Program-made: the position numbers and the translations under genes | Shown here: positions 50,472-57,546 of the stretch, in pieces | How positions within the stretch are numbered: position 1 is the stretch's first letter | Layout: each line of letters starts with the position of its first letter | Notes under the pieces: model-generated | The model's database searches: none | The model's input: the letters and a program-made list of their open reading frames with translations, nothing else | What the model was told of the DNA's origin: nothing | DNA from: JAFTYR01 sp964571375 | GTDB taxonomy: Bacteria > Pseudomonadota > Gammaproteobacteria > Burkholderiales > Burkholderiaceae_F | NCBI GenBank assembly: GCA_964571375.1 | Contig: CAZNBL010000005.1 | Location: forward strand, 1 to 57,546 | Direction: 5' to 3' | DNA length: 57,546 nucleotides

Positions 50472-51299
50472 TTACCAAACGACCAGACCGGTGGCCCAGG
50501 TCAGAAGAATAATGCCGCCGAAGAAAATACGGTACCAGCCGAAGGCTGTGAAATCATGCTTGGCGACGTACTGCAGAAGCCAGCGGACCACAGCGAGAGC
50601 TGAGAAGAACGATACGACAAAACCCACGCCGATAACCGGAAGGCTGTCGGCACTCAAAAGATCTCTGGCCTGCCAGAGTTCGTAGACAGTGGCACCGAAA
50701 ATAGTCGGAATCGCAAGGAAGAAAGAGAATTCCGTAGCAGCCTTTCGGGACAGACCGATAACCAGGCCGCCGATAATCGTGGCACCCGAACGGCTCGTAC
50801 CCGGGATCATCGCAAGGCACTGCAGAAGACCGACTTTGAGCGCATCCTGCCAGGTCATATCGTCCATTTCCTGAACGCGCGGTGTATAGGTCTTGGCAGC
50901 CTGCAGTTTTTCAATCCAGAGAATGATAAGACCGCCGATCACCAAAGCGGCGGCAACCGATACGGCGTTAAAGAGGAAAGCCTTGATGTACTTGGCTACC
51001 AGCACGCCGATTACGGCAGCGGGCAGAAAAGCGACGACCGTATTGACGGCAAGTCTCTGCTGTCTGGGCTCGGAGAAAAGGCCCGAGACAATCGAGATCA
51101 GTCGTTCGCGATAGTGCCAGCAGACGGCAAAGATGGCGCCGGCCTGGATGGCAATATAGAAAGTTTCAGCTTCGGCACCCTCATAGTGCAGCATATCGCC
51201 GGCAACGATCAGGTGACCGGTAGAAGAAACCGGAAGGAATTCGGTGAGGCCTTCCACGATACCGAGGACAAAAGCCTTGATAAAAAGTACTAAATCCAT
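50472..51299 (-). CDS. uppP: Undecaprenyl-diphosphatase UppP (BacA)
   Basis: A 275-residue polytopic inner-membrane phosphatase that converts undecaprenyl diphosphate to the monophosphate carrier used in peptidoglycan and O-antigen synthesis; excess confers bacitracin resistance. Active-site segments are EGLTEFLPVSSTGHL (residues 16-30) and PGTSRSGATIIGGL. It has about eight transmembrane segments. It is last in an ettA-mnmC-hypothetical-uppP run with gaps of 4-11 bases. Confidence 0.96.
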   Translation of the reverse strand: MDLVLFIKAFVLGIVEGLTEFLPVSSTGHLIVAGDMLHYEGAEAETFYIAIQAGAIFAVCWHYRERLISIVSGLFSEPRQQRLAVNTVVAFLPAAVIGVLVAKYIKAFLFNAVSVAAALVIGGLIILWIEKLQAAKTYTPRVQEMDDMTWQDALKVGLLQCLAMIPGTSRSGATIIGGLVIGLSRKAATEFSFFLAIPTIFGATVYELWQARDLLSADSLPVIGVGFVVSFFSALAVVRWLLQYVAKHDFTAFGWYRIFFGGIILLTWATGLVVW

Positions 51300-51303
51300 A
51301 GTG

Positions 51304-51651
51304 TTACTTTGAAAAATATTCCTGCACGAGGGGTTTGAATTTTTCTCTCTGCTCTTCGCTCAGAATATCGTAGAGCTTCTCGGCAACCTGATTGCAGTAT
51401 TTGCGGTCGCCCGGAGCGGGTTTTCTGCACTTAAAGGCTTCGAACAACAATCCGCTTTCTCTTTGCTTATCTGTCAGATTCAGCAGTGCTTCGGCCTTCG
51501 TATTGAATTCCACGAAAGCAGCGCGTTCGGACTGAAGCATCGATTCTTCCTCATCCATTGTGCTCTGCCAGCGCATCAGAGCACCGACCGCAATGATGAG
51601 AATAAAAACAAATGCCACCCACGGACCGCGGCTTCGGGAAAATATAAACAT
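51304..51651 (-). CDS. Small membrane-anchored protein of unknown function
   Basis: A 115-residue protein with one N-terminal transmembrane helix (WVAFVFILIIAVGALM, residues 11-26) preceded by Arg residues, so the C-terminal 85 residues probably face the periplasm. That part is helical and charged (LLNLTDKQRESG, VAEKLYDILSEEQREKFKPLVQEYF), reminiscent of Spy/CpxP-type LTxxQ repeats (LTDKQRE, LSEEQRE), although I cannot assign it. It has two Cys (KCRK and KYCNQ). It lies 4 bases before uppP and 11 after mnmC. Confidence 0.7.
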   Translation of the reverse strand: MFIFSRSRGPWVAFVFILIIAVGALMRWQSTMDEEESMLQSERAAFVEFNTKAEALLNLTDKQRESGLLFEAFKCRKPAPGDRKYCNQVAEKLYDILSEEQREKFKPLVQEYFSK

Positions 51652-51662
51652 CGCTCTTCTCG

Positions 51663-53531
51663 CTACGAAAGGGTTTTGAAGAAACGGGCCGGATCGAGCG
51701 CATCGGCAAGATCCGTCTCCACCGGCAACGGTTCGCCTTCAATACGAGCTGCGATTATACGAGCAGAAAGATCGCATAAGGTAATCGCTCTCGAAGCCAT
51801 TGCAAAAGCACAATAGAGGCCTCTGACGCGGCTTGCAACGCCGTCCTCAACCTTCACTGCTTCACCGACGATCGGCAGCCTGTCGGGTGCCACCGCACGG
51901 TATCCGTCATAGAAGCCCATCGCTGTCGCTTCTTTCAGATCCGGGAAGAATCGGGAGAGTTTGGCAAGGTTGTCTCGATGCACCGTCTCCGCCTCTTTGA
52001 CGACCTCACCCTCTTCTTCGTAAGACGCACCGCACGTTACCCAGCCGTCATCGCTTCGAATAGCGTAACCGCGTCCTGTAATACCGCCCTTGAGATTCGG
52101 CAGATCCGTATCCTGCAGAAGGCTCACGCGACCTCTCCACTCTCTGATACCGAAATCCGTTCCGAGCAACCGTTCGGAATCGGCAGCGGCCGCCACCACG
52201 CAGACAGCAGCTTCGGCAATTACCGAACCGTCTGCGGCGTATGCTGTCCAGCGTCCGTCGCAATTCAATAGTTTCTCAACGCGGGTATAGGGAATGACGA
52301 TTGCTCCGCTTTCGTAGAGCCGCATTCTCACCCAGGGAGAAGAATTAACAAGTCCTGCGCCTACGTGCCAGAAGCCGCCACGGACAACCGGCATACCGAC
52401 TCTGCGGCCTGCTTCTTCAGCATCGATGAGCTCGATGAAATCCGCGTTCAGCGGAAACGGCATTCCGGACTCCTGCCACTTTTTCCAACGTTCCCATTCA
52501 GCCTCGTCTTTTGCCATCTGAAAGAGTCCTTCTCCTTTGAAGTACTCCTCTCGTCCGGCAAATGCATGCCTGGCAGCTTCAATACCGGCTCTGGTGATAC
52601 GGGAGAGCTGATTATCATCAGCTGAGAGCTGAGCATGCAGCATCCCCCAACGGATGGCCGATGCTTCGGAAGCCGCTACGCGTCCCGCATCGACAACCGT
52701 TACCTTCCAACCTCTTCGGGAAAGTTCCGCAGTAACCGCAGCACCGGAAAGACCAGCGCCGATCACAAGAGCACTGCGATCATCTTCTTTGCACTTAGCT
52801 TCCGGAGGCGGAAGGCTGCGCCGAGCTTTAAAGCGAGGCGCAAAATGCCCGACAGTCATCTGTGCTTTGTGTCCGAACCCTTGTTTTTTCTCCACTTCAA
52901 AACCGGCGGCAAGCAATGCACCTCTGACAGAAGATGCTACGCACCAAGTGGCGAGCGTTGCTTCCCGTCGGGCGTGACGACAGAGCGCTTTAAGAAGAGC
53001 CGGCTCCCACATTTCGGAATTTACTTTCGGGGAGAAGCCGTCGAGATAGAGGGCATCAAATCCGAGCGACAGACGCTTGGCTGCAACCGACGCATCCATA
53101 AAGTAAAGCGTCAGTTCGACCCGACCGCCGTCAAAAAATATCTGATGTACGCCGGGCGTTCTTACCGGCCATTTTTCCGAGAGCTCGCGCGCCTCCTCAA
53201 CAAGAGAGGAATCGGCAAATTCAAGCAGTTCGGCAGCTTCTGCCGGATGCTTTTCAATGGAAACGAAACAAAGTTTCTCCGAACGCTGAGGATCTTCGCG
53301 CCAGAGTTTCAGGGTAGACAGAAAATTAGTTCCGAGGCCGAAACCGTTTTCCAGAATGACAAATTGAGAACGGTTCTGCCATCGCTCGGGCAGACCGTTT
53401 CCGTGAAGAAAAACATGGCGGGCCTGGGCTCCTGCCCCGTCCCGCGATGCATAGATATCCCCGTACGACTCCGACCAGGGCGCACCGTTCGCGTCCCGGC
53501 GAATGTCCGGAGCCGATATACGGGGATCCAC
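51663..53531 (-). CDS. mnmC: Bifunctional tRNA 5-methylaminomethyl-2-thiouridine biosynthesis protein MnmC
   Basis: A 622-residue two-domain enzyme. The N-terminal methyltransferase (about residues 1-240) has ILENGFGLGTNFL (SAM site) and LYLDGFSPKVNSEMWEP. The C-terminal FAD oxidoreductase starts with ALVIGAGLSGAAVTAELSRRG and ends with GFYDGYRAVAPDRLPIVGE. It converts cmnm5U34 to nm5U and then mnm5U in tRNAs such as tRNA-Lys(UUU). E. coli MnmC has 668 residues. It lies 5 bases after ettA. With MnmA in the same window, both U34 modification branches are represented. Confidence 0.93.
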   Translation of the reverse strand: MDPRISAPDIRRDANGAPWSESYGDIYASRDGAGAQARHVFLHGNGLPERWQNRSQFVILENGFGLGTNFLSTLKLWREDPQRSEKLCFVSIEKHPAEAAELLEFADSSLVEEARELSEKWPVRTPGVHQIFFDGGRVELTLYFMDASVAAKRLSLGFDALYLDGFSPKVNSEMWEPALLKALCRHARREATLATWCVASSVRGALLAAGFEVEKKQGFGHKAQMTVGHFAPRFKARRSLPPPEAKCKEDDRSALVIGAGLSGAAVTAELSRRGWKVTVVDAGRVAASEASAIRWGMLHAQLSADDNQLSRITRAGIEAARHAFAGREEYFKGEGLFQMAKDEAEWERWKKWQESGMPFPLNADFIELIDAEEAGRRVGMPVVRGGFWHVGAGLVNSSPWVRMRLYESGAIVIPYTRVEKLLNCDGRWTAYAADGSVIAEAAVCVVAAAADSERLLGTDFGIREWRGRVSLLQDTDLPNLKGGITGRGYAIRSDDGWVTCGASYEEEGEVVKEAETVHRDNLAKLSRFFPDLKEATAMGFYDGYRAVAPDRLPIVGEAVKVEDGVASRVRGLYCAFAMASRAITLCDLSARIIAARIEGEPLPVETDLADALDPARFFKTLS

Positions 53532-53536
53532 AGCGC

Positions 53537-55201
53537 TTAGTCCTTAAGCGGCTTGAAGCGCAGACGGTGCGGACCGGCTGCATCGTCGCCGAGGCGGCGC
53601 TTCTTGTCAGCTTCGTACTCAGTGTAGTTGCCGTCGAAGAAGGTGACCTTGGAGTCGCCTTCGAAAGCAAGAATGTGAGTTGCGATACGGTCAAGGAACC
53701 AGCGGTCGTGAGAAATCACCATAGCGCAGCCGGCGAATTCGAGGAGCGCTTCTTCCAGAGCACGCAGTGTTTCAACGTCAAGGTCATTAGACGGTTCGTC
53801 AAGCAGCAGAACGTTGCCGCCGTTCAGAAGAGTCTTGGCCATGTGCAGACGGCCGCGTTCACCGCCGGAGAGTGTACCGACGATCTTCTGCTGGTCGCCG
53901 CCCTTGAAGTTGAAGCGACCGAGGTATGCACGGCTCGGCATTTCGAACTTACCGACCTTGAGGATATCGAGGCCGTTGGAGACTGCTTCCCAGACGCTCT
54001 TGTCGTTGGGGAGTTCTTCGCGGGTCTGAGTAACCGAGCTGATCTGAACTGTCGGACCGACTTCGATGCTGCCGGAGTCGGGTGTTTCAACGCCGGTGAT
54101 CATCTTGAAGAGCGTGGACTTACCGGCACCGTTCGGACCGATCACACCGACGATGGAACCCGGCGGCAGAGAGAAGCTCAGATCGTCGATCAGGAGACGG
54201 TCGCCGAAGCCCTTGGAAACGTGATTGAACTCGATAACCTTATTACCGAGGCGTTCTGCCACCGGAATAAAGATTTCGTTTGTTTCGTTACGCTTCTGAT
54301 ATTCGTAGCTGGAAAGCTCTTCAAAGCGGGCAAGACGAGCCTTGCTCTTAGCCTGACGGCCCTTGGCATTCTGACGAACCCATTCCAATTCGTGCTTCAT
54401 TGCCTTGATACGGGCATCTTCCTTCTTCTGTTCGAGAAGCAGGCGCTGTTCCTTCTGATCAAGCCAGGAAGAGTAGTTGCCCTTCCAGGGGATGCCGTGA
54501 CCGCGGTCAAGTTCGAGAATCCATTCGGCAGCGTTGTCGAGGAAGTAACGGTCGTGGGTAACAGCAACCACTGTACCCGGGAAGCGGTGCAGGAACTGTT
54601 CGAGCCAATCCACGCTTTCAGCGTCAAGGTGGTTGGTCGGTTCGTCGAGCAGAAGCATATCGGGCTTGGAAAGCAGCAGACGGCAAAGAGCAACACGGCG
54701 CTTTTCACCGCCGGAGAGGTTGCCGATCACAGCATCCCATTCCGGCAGACGCAGAGCGTCGGCAGCGATTTCCATCTGAGTTTCGGCGTTGGTACCGCCT
54801 GCGGAAATAATTGCTTCGAGGCGGGCCTGTTCGGCTGCGAGCTTGTCGAAGTCGGCATCGGGATCTGCGTAGGCAGCATAGACTTCATCGAGCTTCTGCT
54901 GAGCATCGAAGATTTCGCCGAGACCTTCCTGAACAGTTTCGCGGACTGTCTTTGTCGGATCGAGTACCGGTTCCTGCGGCAGGTAACCGATTCTCAGGCC
55001 CGGCATCGGAATGGCTTCGCCTTCGATCTCGGTATCGACACCTGCCATGATCTTCAGCAGTGTGGACTTACCTGCACCGTTCAGACCGAGAACGCCGATC
55101 TTGGCGCCCGGGAAAAAGGACAGGGAAATATCTTTAAGGATTTCTCGCTTCGGAGGAACGATCTTTCCGACGCGATTCATGGTGTATACGTACTGAGCCA
55201 T
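53537..55201 (-). CDS. ettA: Energy-dependent translational throttle protein EttA (ABC-F)
   Basis: A 554-residue ABC-F ATPase with two cassettes: Walker A GLNGAGKST, signature LSGGEKRRVALCRLLL and LLLDEPTNHLDAESVDWL in the first; GPNGAGKSTL, LSGGERGRLHMAKTLL and LLLDEPSNDLDVETL in the second. Between them lies the linker (P-site tRNA interaction motif) with Arg/Lys-rich WVRQNAKGRQAKSKARL. EttA binds the ribosomal E site and gates the first peptide bond according to ATP/ADP ratio. Length matches E. coli EttA (555). It leads an operon with mnmC and uppP. Confidence 0.95.
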   Translation of the reverse strand: MAQYVYTMNRVGKIVPPKREILKDISLSFFPGAKIGVLGLNGAGKSTLLKIMAGVDTEIEGEAIPMPGLRIGYLPQEPVLDPTKTVRETVQEGLGEIFDAQQKLDEVYAAYADPDADFDKLAAEQARLEAIISAGGTNAETQMEIAADALRLPEWDAVIGNLSGGEKRRVALCRLLLSKPDMLLLDEPTNHLDAESVDWLEQFLHRFPGTVVAVTHDRYFLDNAAEWILELDRGHGIPWKGNYSSWLDQKEQRLLLEQKKEDARIKAMKHELEWVRQNAKGRQAKSKARLARFEELSSYEYQKRNETNEIFIPVAERLGNKVIEFNHVSKGFGDRLLIDDLSFSLPPGSIVGVIGPNGAGKSTLFKMITGVETPDSGSIEVGPTVQISSVTQTREELPNDKSVWEAVSNGLDILKVGKFEMPSRAYLGRFNFKGGDQQKIVGTLSGGERGRLHMAKTLLNGGNVLLLDEPSNDLDVETLRALEEALLEFAGCAMVISHDRWFLDRIATHILAFEGDSKVTFFDGNYTEYEADKKRRLGDDAAGPHRLRFKPLKD

Positions 55202-55274
55202 TCAAATTTCCAATAAAGTCAATAAGTTCCGCCTTAGAGCGGATCCTTCTAATGATAAACGTTCGCGAAAAACG

Positions 55275-55298
55275 AAAAAACCCCACAACTATGTGGGG
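55275..55298 (-). terminator. Terminator after tatC
   Basis: On the minus strand CCCCACA-TAGT-TGTGGGG is followed by six T residues. Confidence 0.9.
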
Positions 55299-55309
55299 CA
55301 AAGTTTCGG

Positions 55310-56080
55310 TTACTCCTCATCCTCGTTCGTCTTCGCCTTTCCTACGACTGCACAGAGCCAGATACCGACCTGGTAGAGAATTACCAACGGTACGGCCAGC
55401 AGCAGCTGCGAGAGCACGTCGGGAGGCGTGACGATAGCGGCGAGCACGAAAGCACCGACAATCATATACGGACGGGCTTTCTTAAGCTTTTCGACAGTCG
55501 TCATTCCGAGGCGGTTCAGCACGACCACAATGATCGGTACTTCAAAGGTCAGACCGAAGGCCATGAACAGAGCCAGTACAAAGCTGAAGTAGGAATCGAT
55601 ATCCGGAGCAAAGTTCACGGAATCCGGCGAGAAACCGGAGATGAACTGGAAAACCATCCGGAATACCACGAAATAGCAGTAGAGCATACCGAGGAAGAAC
55701 ATCACGAGGCTCGATACGATGATCGGCATCGCAAGTTTCTTTTCCTTGCGGTAAAGCCCCGGAGCAATAAATGCCCAGAGCTGATAAAGCACATACGGCA
55801 GCGCGATAACAAAAGCGACGAACAGCGTCACCTTGAGCGGCACCATAAACGGCGCGATTACGCCGATAGCAAGCAGCTTGGCTCCCTGAGGCAGTGCCAC
55901 CATCAGCGGCTGACTCAGGTAGTCGAAAATCTGCTTCATGAACGGCGACAGACAGGCAAAGACCACTAAAACAGCAATAGCTGCACGGACAATGCGTGTA
56001 CGGAGTTCGACCAAGTGAGCGACGAGAGTCTGCTCCTTGTCGTCCTCAGGACCGTCATACTCGATTTGCTTCTGATCCAT
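55310..56080 (-). CDS. tatC: Sec-independent protein translocase subunit TatC
   Basis: A 256-residue membrane protein with six transmembrane segments. The conserved N-terminal HLVELRTRIVRAAIAVLVVF, the first periplasmic loop with PLMVALPQGAKLL, the segment FVAFVIALPYVLYQLWAFIAPGLYRKEKK, and FGLTFEVPIIVVVLNRLG are all TatC hallmarks; the Glu in TFEVP is the functionally important one. It recognises twin-arginine signal peptides with TatB. It is last in hisE-hinT-tatA-tatB-tatC and starts 5 bases after tatB. Confidence 0.96.
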   Translation of the reverse strand: MDQKQIEYDGPEDDKEQTLVAHLVELRTRIVRAAIAVLVVFACLSPFMKQIFDYLSQPLMVALPQGAKLLAIGVIAPFMVPLKVTLFVAFVIALPYVLYQLWAFIAPGLYRKEKKLAMPIIVSSLVMFFLGMLYCYFVVFRMVFQFISGFSPDSVNFAPDIDSYFSFVLALFMAFGLTFEVPIIVVVLNRLGMTTVEKLKKARPYMIVGAFVLAAIVTPPDVLSQLLLAVPLVILYQVGIWLCAVVGKAKTNEDEE

Positions 56081-56085
56081 ATTTA

Positions 56086-56769
56086 TTAACGATTAATCCG
56101 CGTTCTGTTCACACGGCTGCCGCGGGCATAGGCATTGCGTCTGCGGTCACCCGTAAACGACTGCTTGCCGACTTCTGCGCGCAGCATCTCGATTTCATGC
56201 AGGAGATCTTCCATCGTCAGATCCGCAGCACGGCTGTTCTGACGGGCAGCGACTGCCTTGGATTCTTTCTTTTCTTCCTGCTCGGAGTCCTTCCAGGAGA
56301 AGGCGGCATCCAGATCCCGTGTATCGATCGTACAGACGGCAGGACCCCAATCGGTGTCGGCAGCCGCAGTAGTACCGGAAGCTGCTGTTTCTGCACTCTT
56401 CGGAGCAACGCTGCTTGCCCAGCTGTCACGGAGATCGTTGGAAACTTGATCGGTCTGAGCCTTCAGTTCGGAGCCGAGCTTGCTCGCACTCTCATTGACG
56501 GCATCAACCTCTTTCTGGATTGCGTTCTGAGTGTTCTTGAGGTCTTCCTCAATACTCGAGGCCATCTTACGGGCATCTTCCTGAATCTTCTTGAGCTCAG
56601 AAAGTTCCACCTCGCGGTCAATGTCATTTTTTACCTGATTGACGAACCGCTGGGCTTTACCCATAAGTGTGCCTGCAGTCTTGGCAACCGCAGGCAACTT
56701 ATCAGGACCGATAACGACGAGAGCAACGACCGCAATCAGGCCGATCTCGCCCATGCTGAGATCAAACAT
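56086..56769 (-). CDS. tatB: Sec-independent protein translocase subunit TatB
   Basis: A 227-residue TatB with the N-terminal transmembrane helix MFDLSMGEIGLIAVVALVVIGPDKLP (Glu8 in the membrane and the GPDKLP hinge). The amphipathic helix that follows continues into a long coiled region (KNDIDREVELSELKKIQEDARKM). It is longer than E. coli TatB (171) through a charged C-terminal extension rich in Arg (RRNAYARGSRVNRTRINR), so the basic tail is an addition typical of several Betaproteobacteria. It sits 23 bases after tatA. Confidence 0.94.
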   Translation of the reverse strand: MFDLSMGEIGLIAVVALVVIGPDKLPAVAKTAGTLMGKAQRFVNQVKNDIDREVELSELKKIQEDARKMASSIEEDLKNTQNAIQKEVDAVNESASKLGSELKAQTDQVSNDLRDSWASSVAPKSAETAASGTTAAADTDWGPAVCTIDTRDLDAAFSWKDSEQEEKKESKAVAARQNSRAADLTMEDLLHEIEMLRAEVGKQSFTGDRRRNAYARGSRVNRTRINR

Positions 56770-56792
56770 CGGTGTATCTGCTCAGCTCGCTA

Positions 56793-56999
56793 TCAGGCGT
56801 TTTTCTTTTCTTCGACTTCGGCCTTAGCTTCGACCTTTGCCGGTTCCTTGGCTTCGTCAGTAGCTTCCTTCATACCTTCCTTGAAGCCCTTGACTGCACC
56901 GCCGAGGTCCTTACCCATGTTCTTGAGCTTGCTTGTACCGAAAACGAGAACAACGATAACAAGCACGATCAGCCAATGCCAAATAGAAAAAGATCCCAT
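56793..56999 (-). CDS. tatA: Sec-independent protein translocase subunit TatA
   Basis: A 68-residue protein starting MGSFSIWHWLIVLVIVVLVF, one transmembrane helix, then the hinge GTSKLKNMGKDLGGAVKGFKEGM and an acidic/Lys-rich tail. TatA rings form the translocation channel for folded proteins. The open frame extends upstream to 57083, but ATG 56999 is preceded by AAGGAG at 6 bases spacing and matches TatA N-termini. It follows hinT by 10 bases. Confidence 0.95.
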   Translation of the reverse strand: MGSFSIWHWLIVLVIVVLVFGTSKLKNMGKDLGGAVKGFKEGMKEATDEAKEPAKVEAKAEVEEKKNA

Positions 57000-57009
57000 C
57001 TTTGACTCC

Positions 57010-57354
57010 TTAGAGTTTCTTCCACGGGCGCGGACCGCCCAGAACATGAACATGAATGTGCGGAATTTCCTGACCGCCGTCATGGCCGGTATTGATCACC
57101 ACACGAAAACCGTTTGTTGCACCGGCTTCTTTTGCGAGAACAGGTGCCAAAGCAAGCATTTTACCTAAAATAGGTTCTTCCGCTACCCCCATTTGCGCTA
57201 AGGAATCAAAGTGCTGCTTAGGGATGATCAGCAGATGTACCGGTGCGGCAGGATGAATATCTTTGAAGGCTAAGATTTCTTCATCTTCATAAACCTTCTG
57301 AGACGGAATTTCACCGCGCGCAATCTTGCAGAACAGACAATCTTCTTTTTGCAT
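57010..57354 (-). CDS. hinT: HIT-family nucleotide hydrolase HinT
   Basis: A 114-residue histidine triad protein with the motif HIHVHVLGG (His99, His101, His103). Family members hydrolyse adenosine phosphoramidates and lysyl-AMP. CLFCKIARGEIPSQKVYEDEEILAFKD at the N-terminus contains the CxxC often seen in this subfamily. It is placed between hisE and tatA, as in Burkholderiales. About 81 bases separate it from hisE and hold no gene. Confidence 0.95.
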   Translation of the reverse strand: MQKEDCLFCKIARGEIPSQKVYEDEEILAFKDIHPAAPVHLLIIPKQHFDSLAQMGVAEEPILGKMLALAPVLAKEAGATNGFRVVINTGHDGGQEIPHIHVHVLGGPRPWKKL

Positions 57355-57435
57355 ACTGTGTCTCCCGGCCGGCGGCCGTATTTCTTTTACATCACGACGA
57401 CATCTGCCGCCGTTCCAGCTTCAAGTCTATCGACT

Positions 57436-57546
57436 TTAAGCCTTTCGGTTTGCCTTTTCCACTAATCCGGAAAGTCCTTCTCTGCGTTCGAGCTCCGCAA
57501 TCACCTGTTCGGGACGCAGGCCTGCCTGAGATAGAGCCACCATCTG
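57436..57546 (-). CDS. hisE: Phosphoribosyl-ATP pyrophosphatase HisE (C-terminal end only)
   Basis: The frame is open at the window edge and ends at TTA 57436 (TAA on the minus strand). The last 36 residues read MVALSQAGLRPEQVIAELER, then REGLSGLVEKANRKA, the usual C-terminus of HisE (family pattern VLAELxRREGxSGxxEKAxR). HisE removes pyrophosphate from phosphoribosyl-ATP in histidine synthesis. The gene lies upstream of hinT on the same strand. The catalytic N-terminal part with its EVxE motifs is outside the window. Confidence 0.85.
   Translation of the reverse strand, partial: QMVALSQAGLRPEQVIAELERREGLSGLVEKANRKA

Noticed and set aside
53447..55216. 589-codon open frame opposite ettA
   Set aside because: It is antisense to a full-length, well-recognised ABC-F gene, with no recognisable motif.
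1..57546. CRISPR array, insertion sequence, prophage or toxin-antitoxin locus
   Set aside because: No regular short repeats with unique spacers, no transposase or integrase motifs, and nearly every stretch belongs to a conserved housekeeping gene.

Overview
The window is a gene-dense, core-type chromosomal segment of a Gram-negative proteobacterium. The gene orders hisE-hinT-tatA-tatB-tatC, recA-recX, sucC-sucD-terC, yhdP-nitrilase-tldD, rlmH-maf and grpE-dnaK-dnaJ are those of Betaproteobacteria (Burkholderiales). The moderate GC content and the protein flavour suggest a Sutterella/Parasutterella-like member, but that family placement is inference. I see no insertion sequence, prophage, CRISPR array or integrase.

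Layout. 1-1692: rlmH end, maf and pdxY, closed by a terminator. 1818-6480: rhlE, a Tyr-type DAHP synthase (aroF-like), a small lipoprotein and an aminopeptidase P. 6599-10807: an RND efflux adaptor and pump pair without its own outer-membrane channel or regulator. 10914-14834 (minus): grpE-dnaK-dnaJ behind a clear sigma-32-type promoter. 14951-20530 (minus): glnE, a YheT-like hydrolase, a VUT/YhhQ-type transporter and hemH. 20624-28669 (plus): yhdP, nitrilase and tldD, then plsC and a CdsA-like membrane protein with an altered catalytic signature. 28722-30029: a phenylalanine-rich leader peptide and terminator ahead of aroG, which I read as a transcription attenuator. 30078-33762 (minus): M20 amidohydrolase, fadD and hemG. 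34024-38671: infA, an S4 protein, an M20 carboxypeptidase, yjiH-yjiG and lrgA-lrgB. 38692-42204: a nitronate-monooxygenase-like gene with pncA, then nudJ-mnmA. 42222-46880 (minus): terC, sucD, sucC, recX and recA. 47072-47607: a tRNA-Lys cluster interrupted by a 100-N assembly gap. 47739-50456: metN-metI, tRNA-Gly and trmB. 50472-57546 (minus): ettA-mnmC-hypothetical-uppP and hisE-hinT-tatABC.

The genes cover housekeeping work: entry into aromatic amino acid synthesis (two DAHP synthases), late haem synthesis (hemG, hemH), protein folding, tRNA modification (mnmA, mnmC, trmB) beside a tRNA-Lys(UUU) that MnmA/MnmC would modify, nitrogen control (glnE), envelope maintenance (yhdP, uppP, plsC, tat) and peptide or amide degradation (three metallopeptidases or amidohydrolases plus tldD).

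The most notable signal is regulatory. The short frame at 28753-28821 has five Phe codons within eight residues. It is followed by a terminator whose 5' arm can instead pair with the end of the leader-peptide frame, all just upstream of an AroG-type DAHP synthase. Other points are a hairpin-spaced Shine-Dalgarno at lrgB, a CdsA-like protein and a nitronate-monooxygenase-like protein that have both lost signature residues, a HemG-type protoporphyrinogen oxidase, and a recA without a recognisable SOS box.
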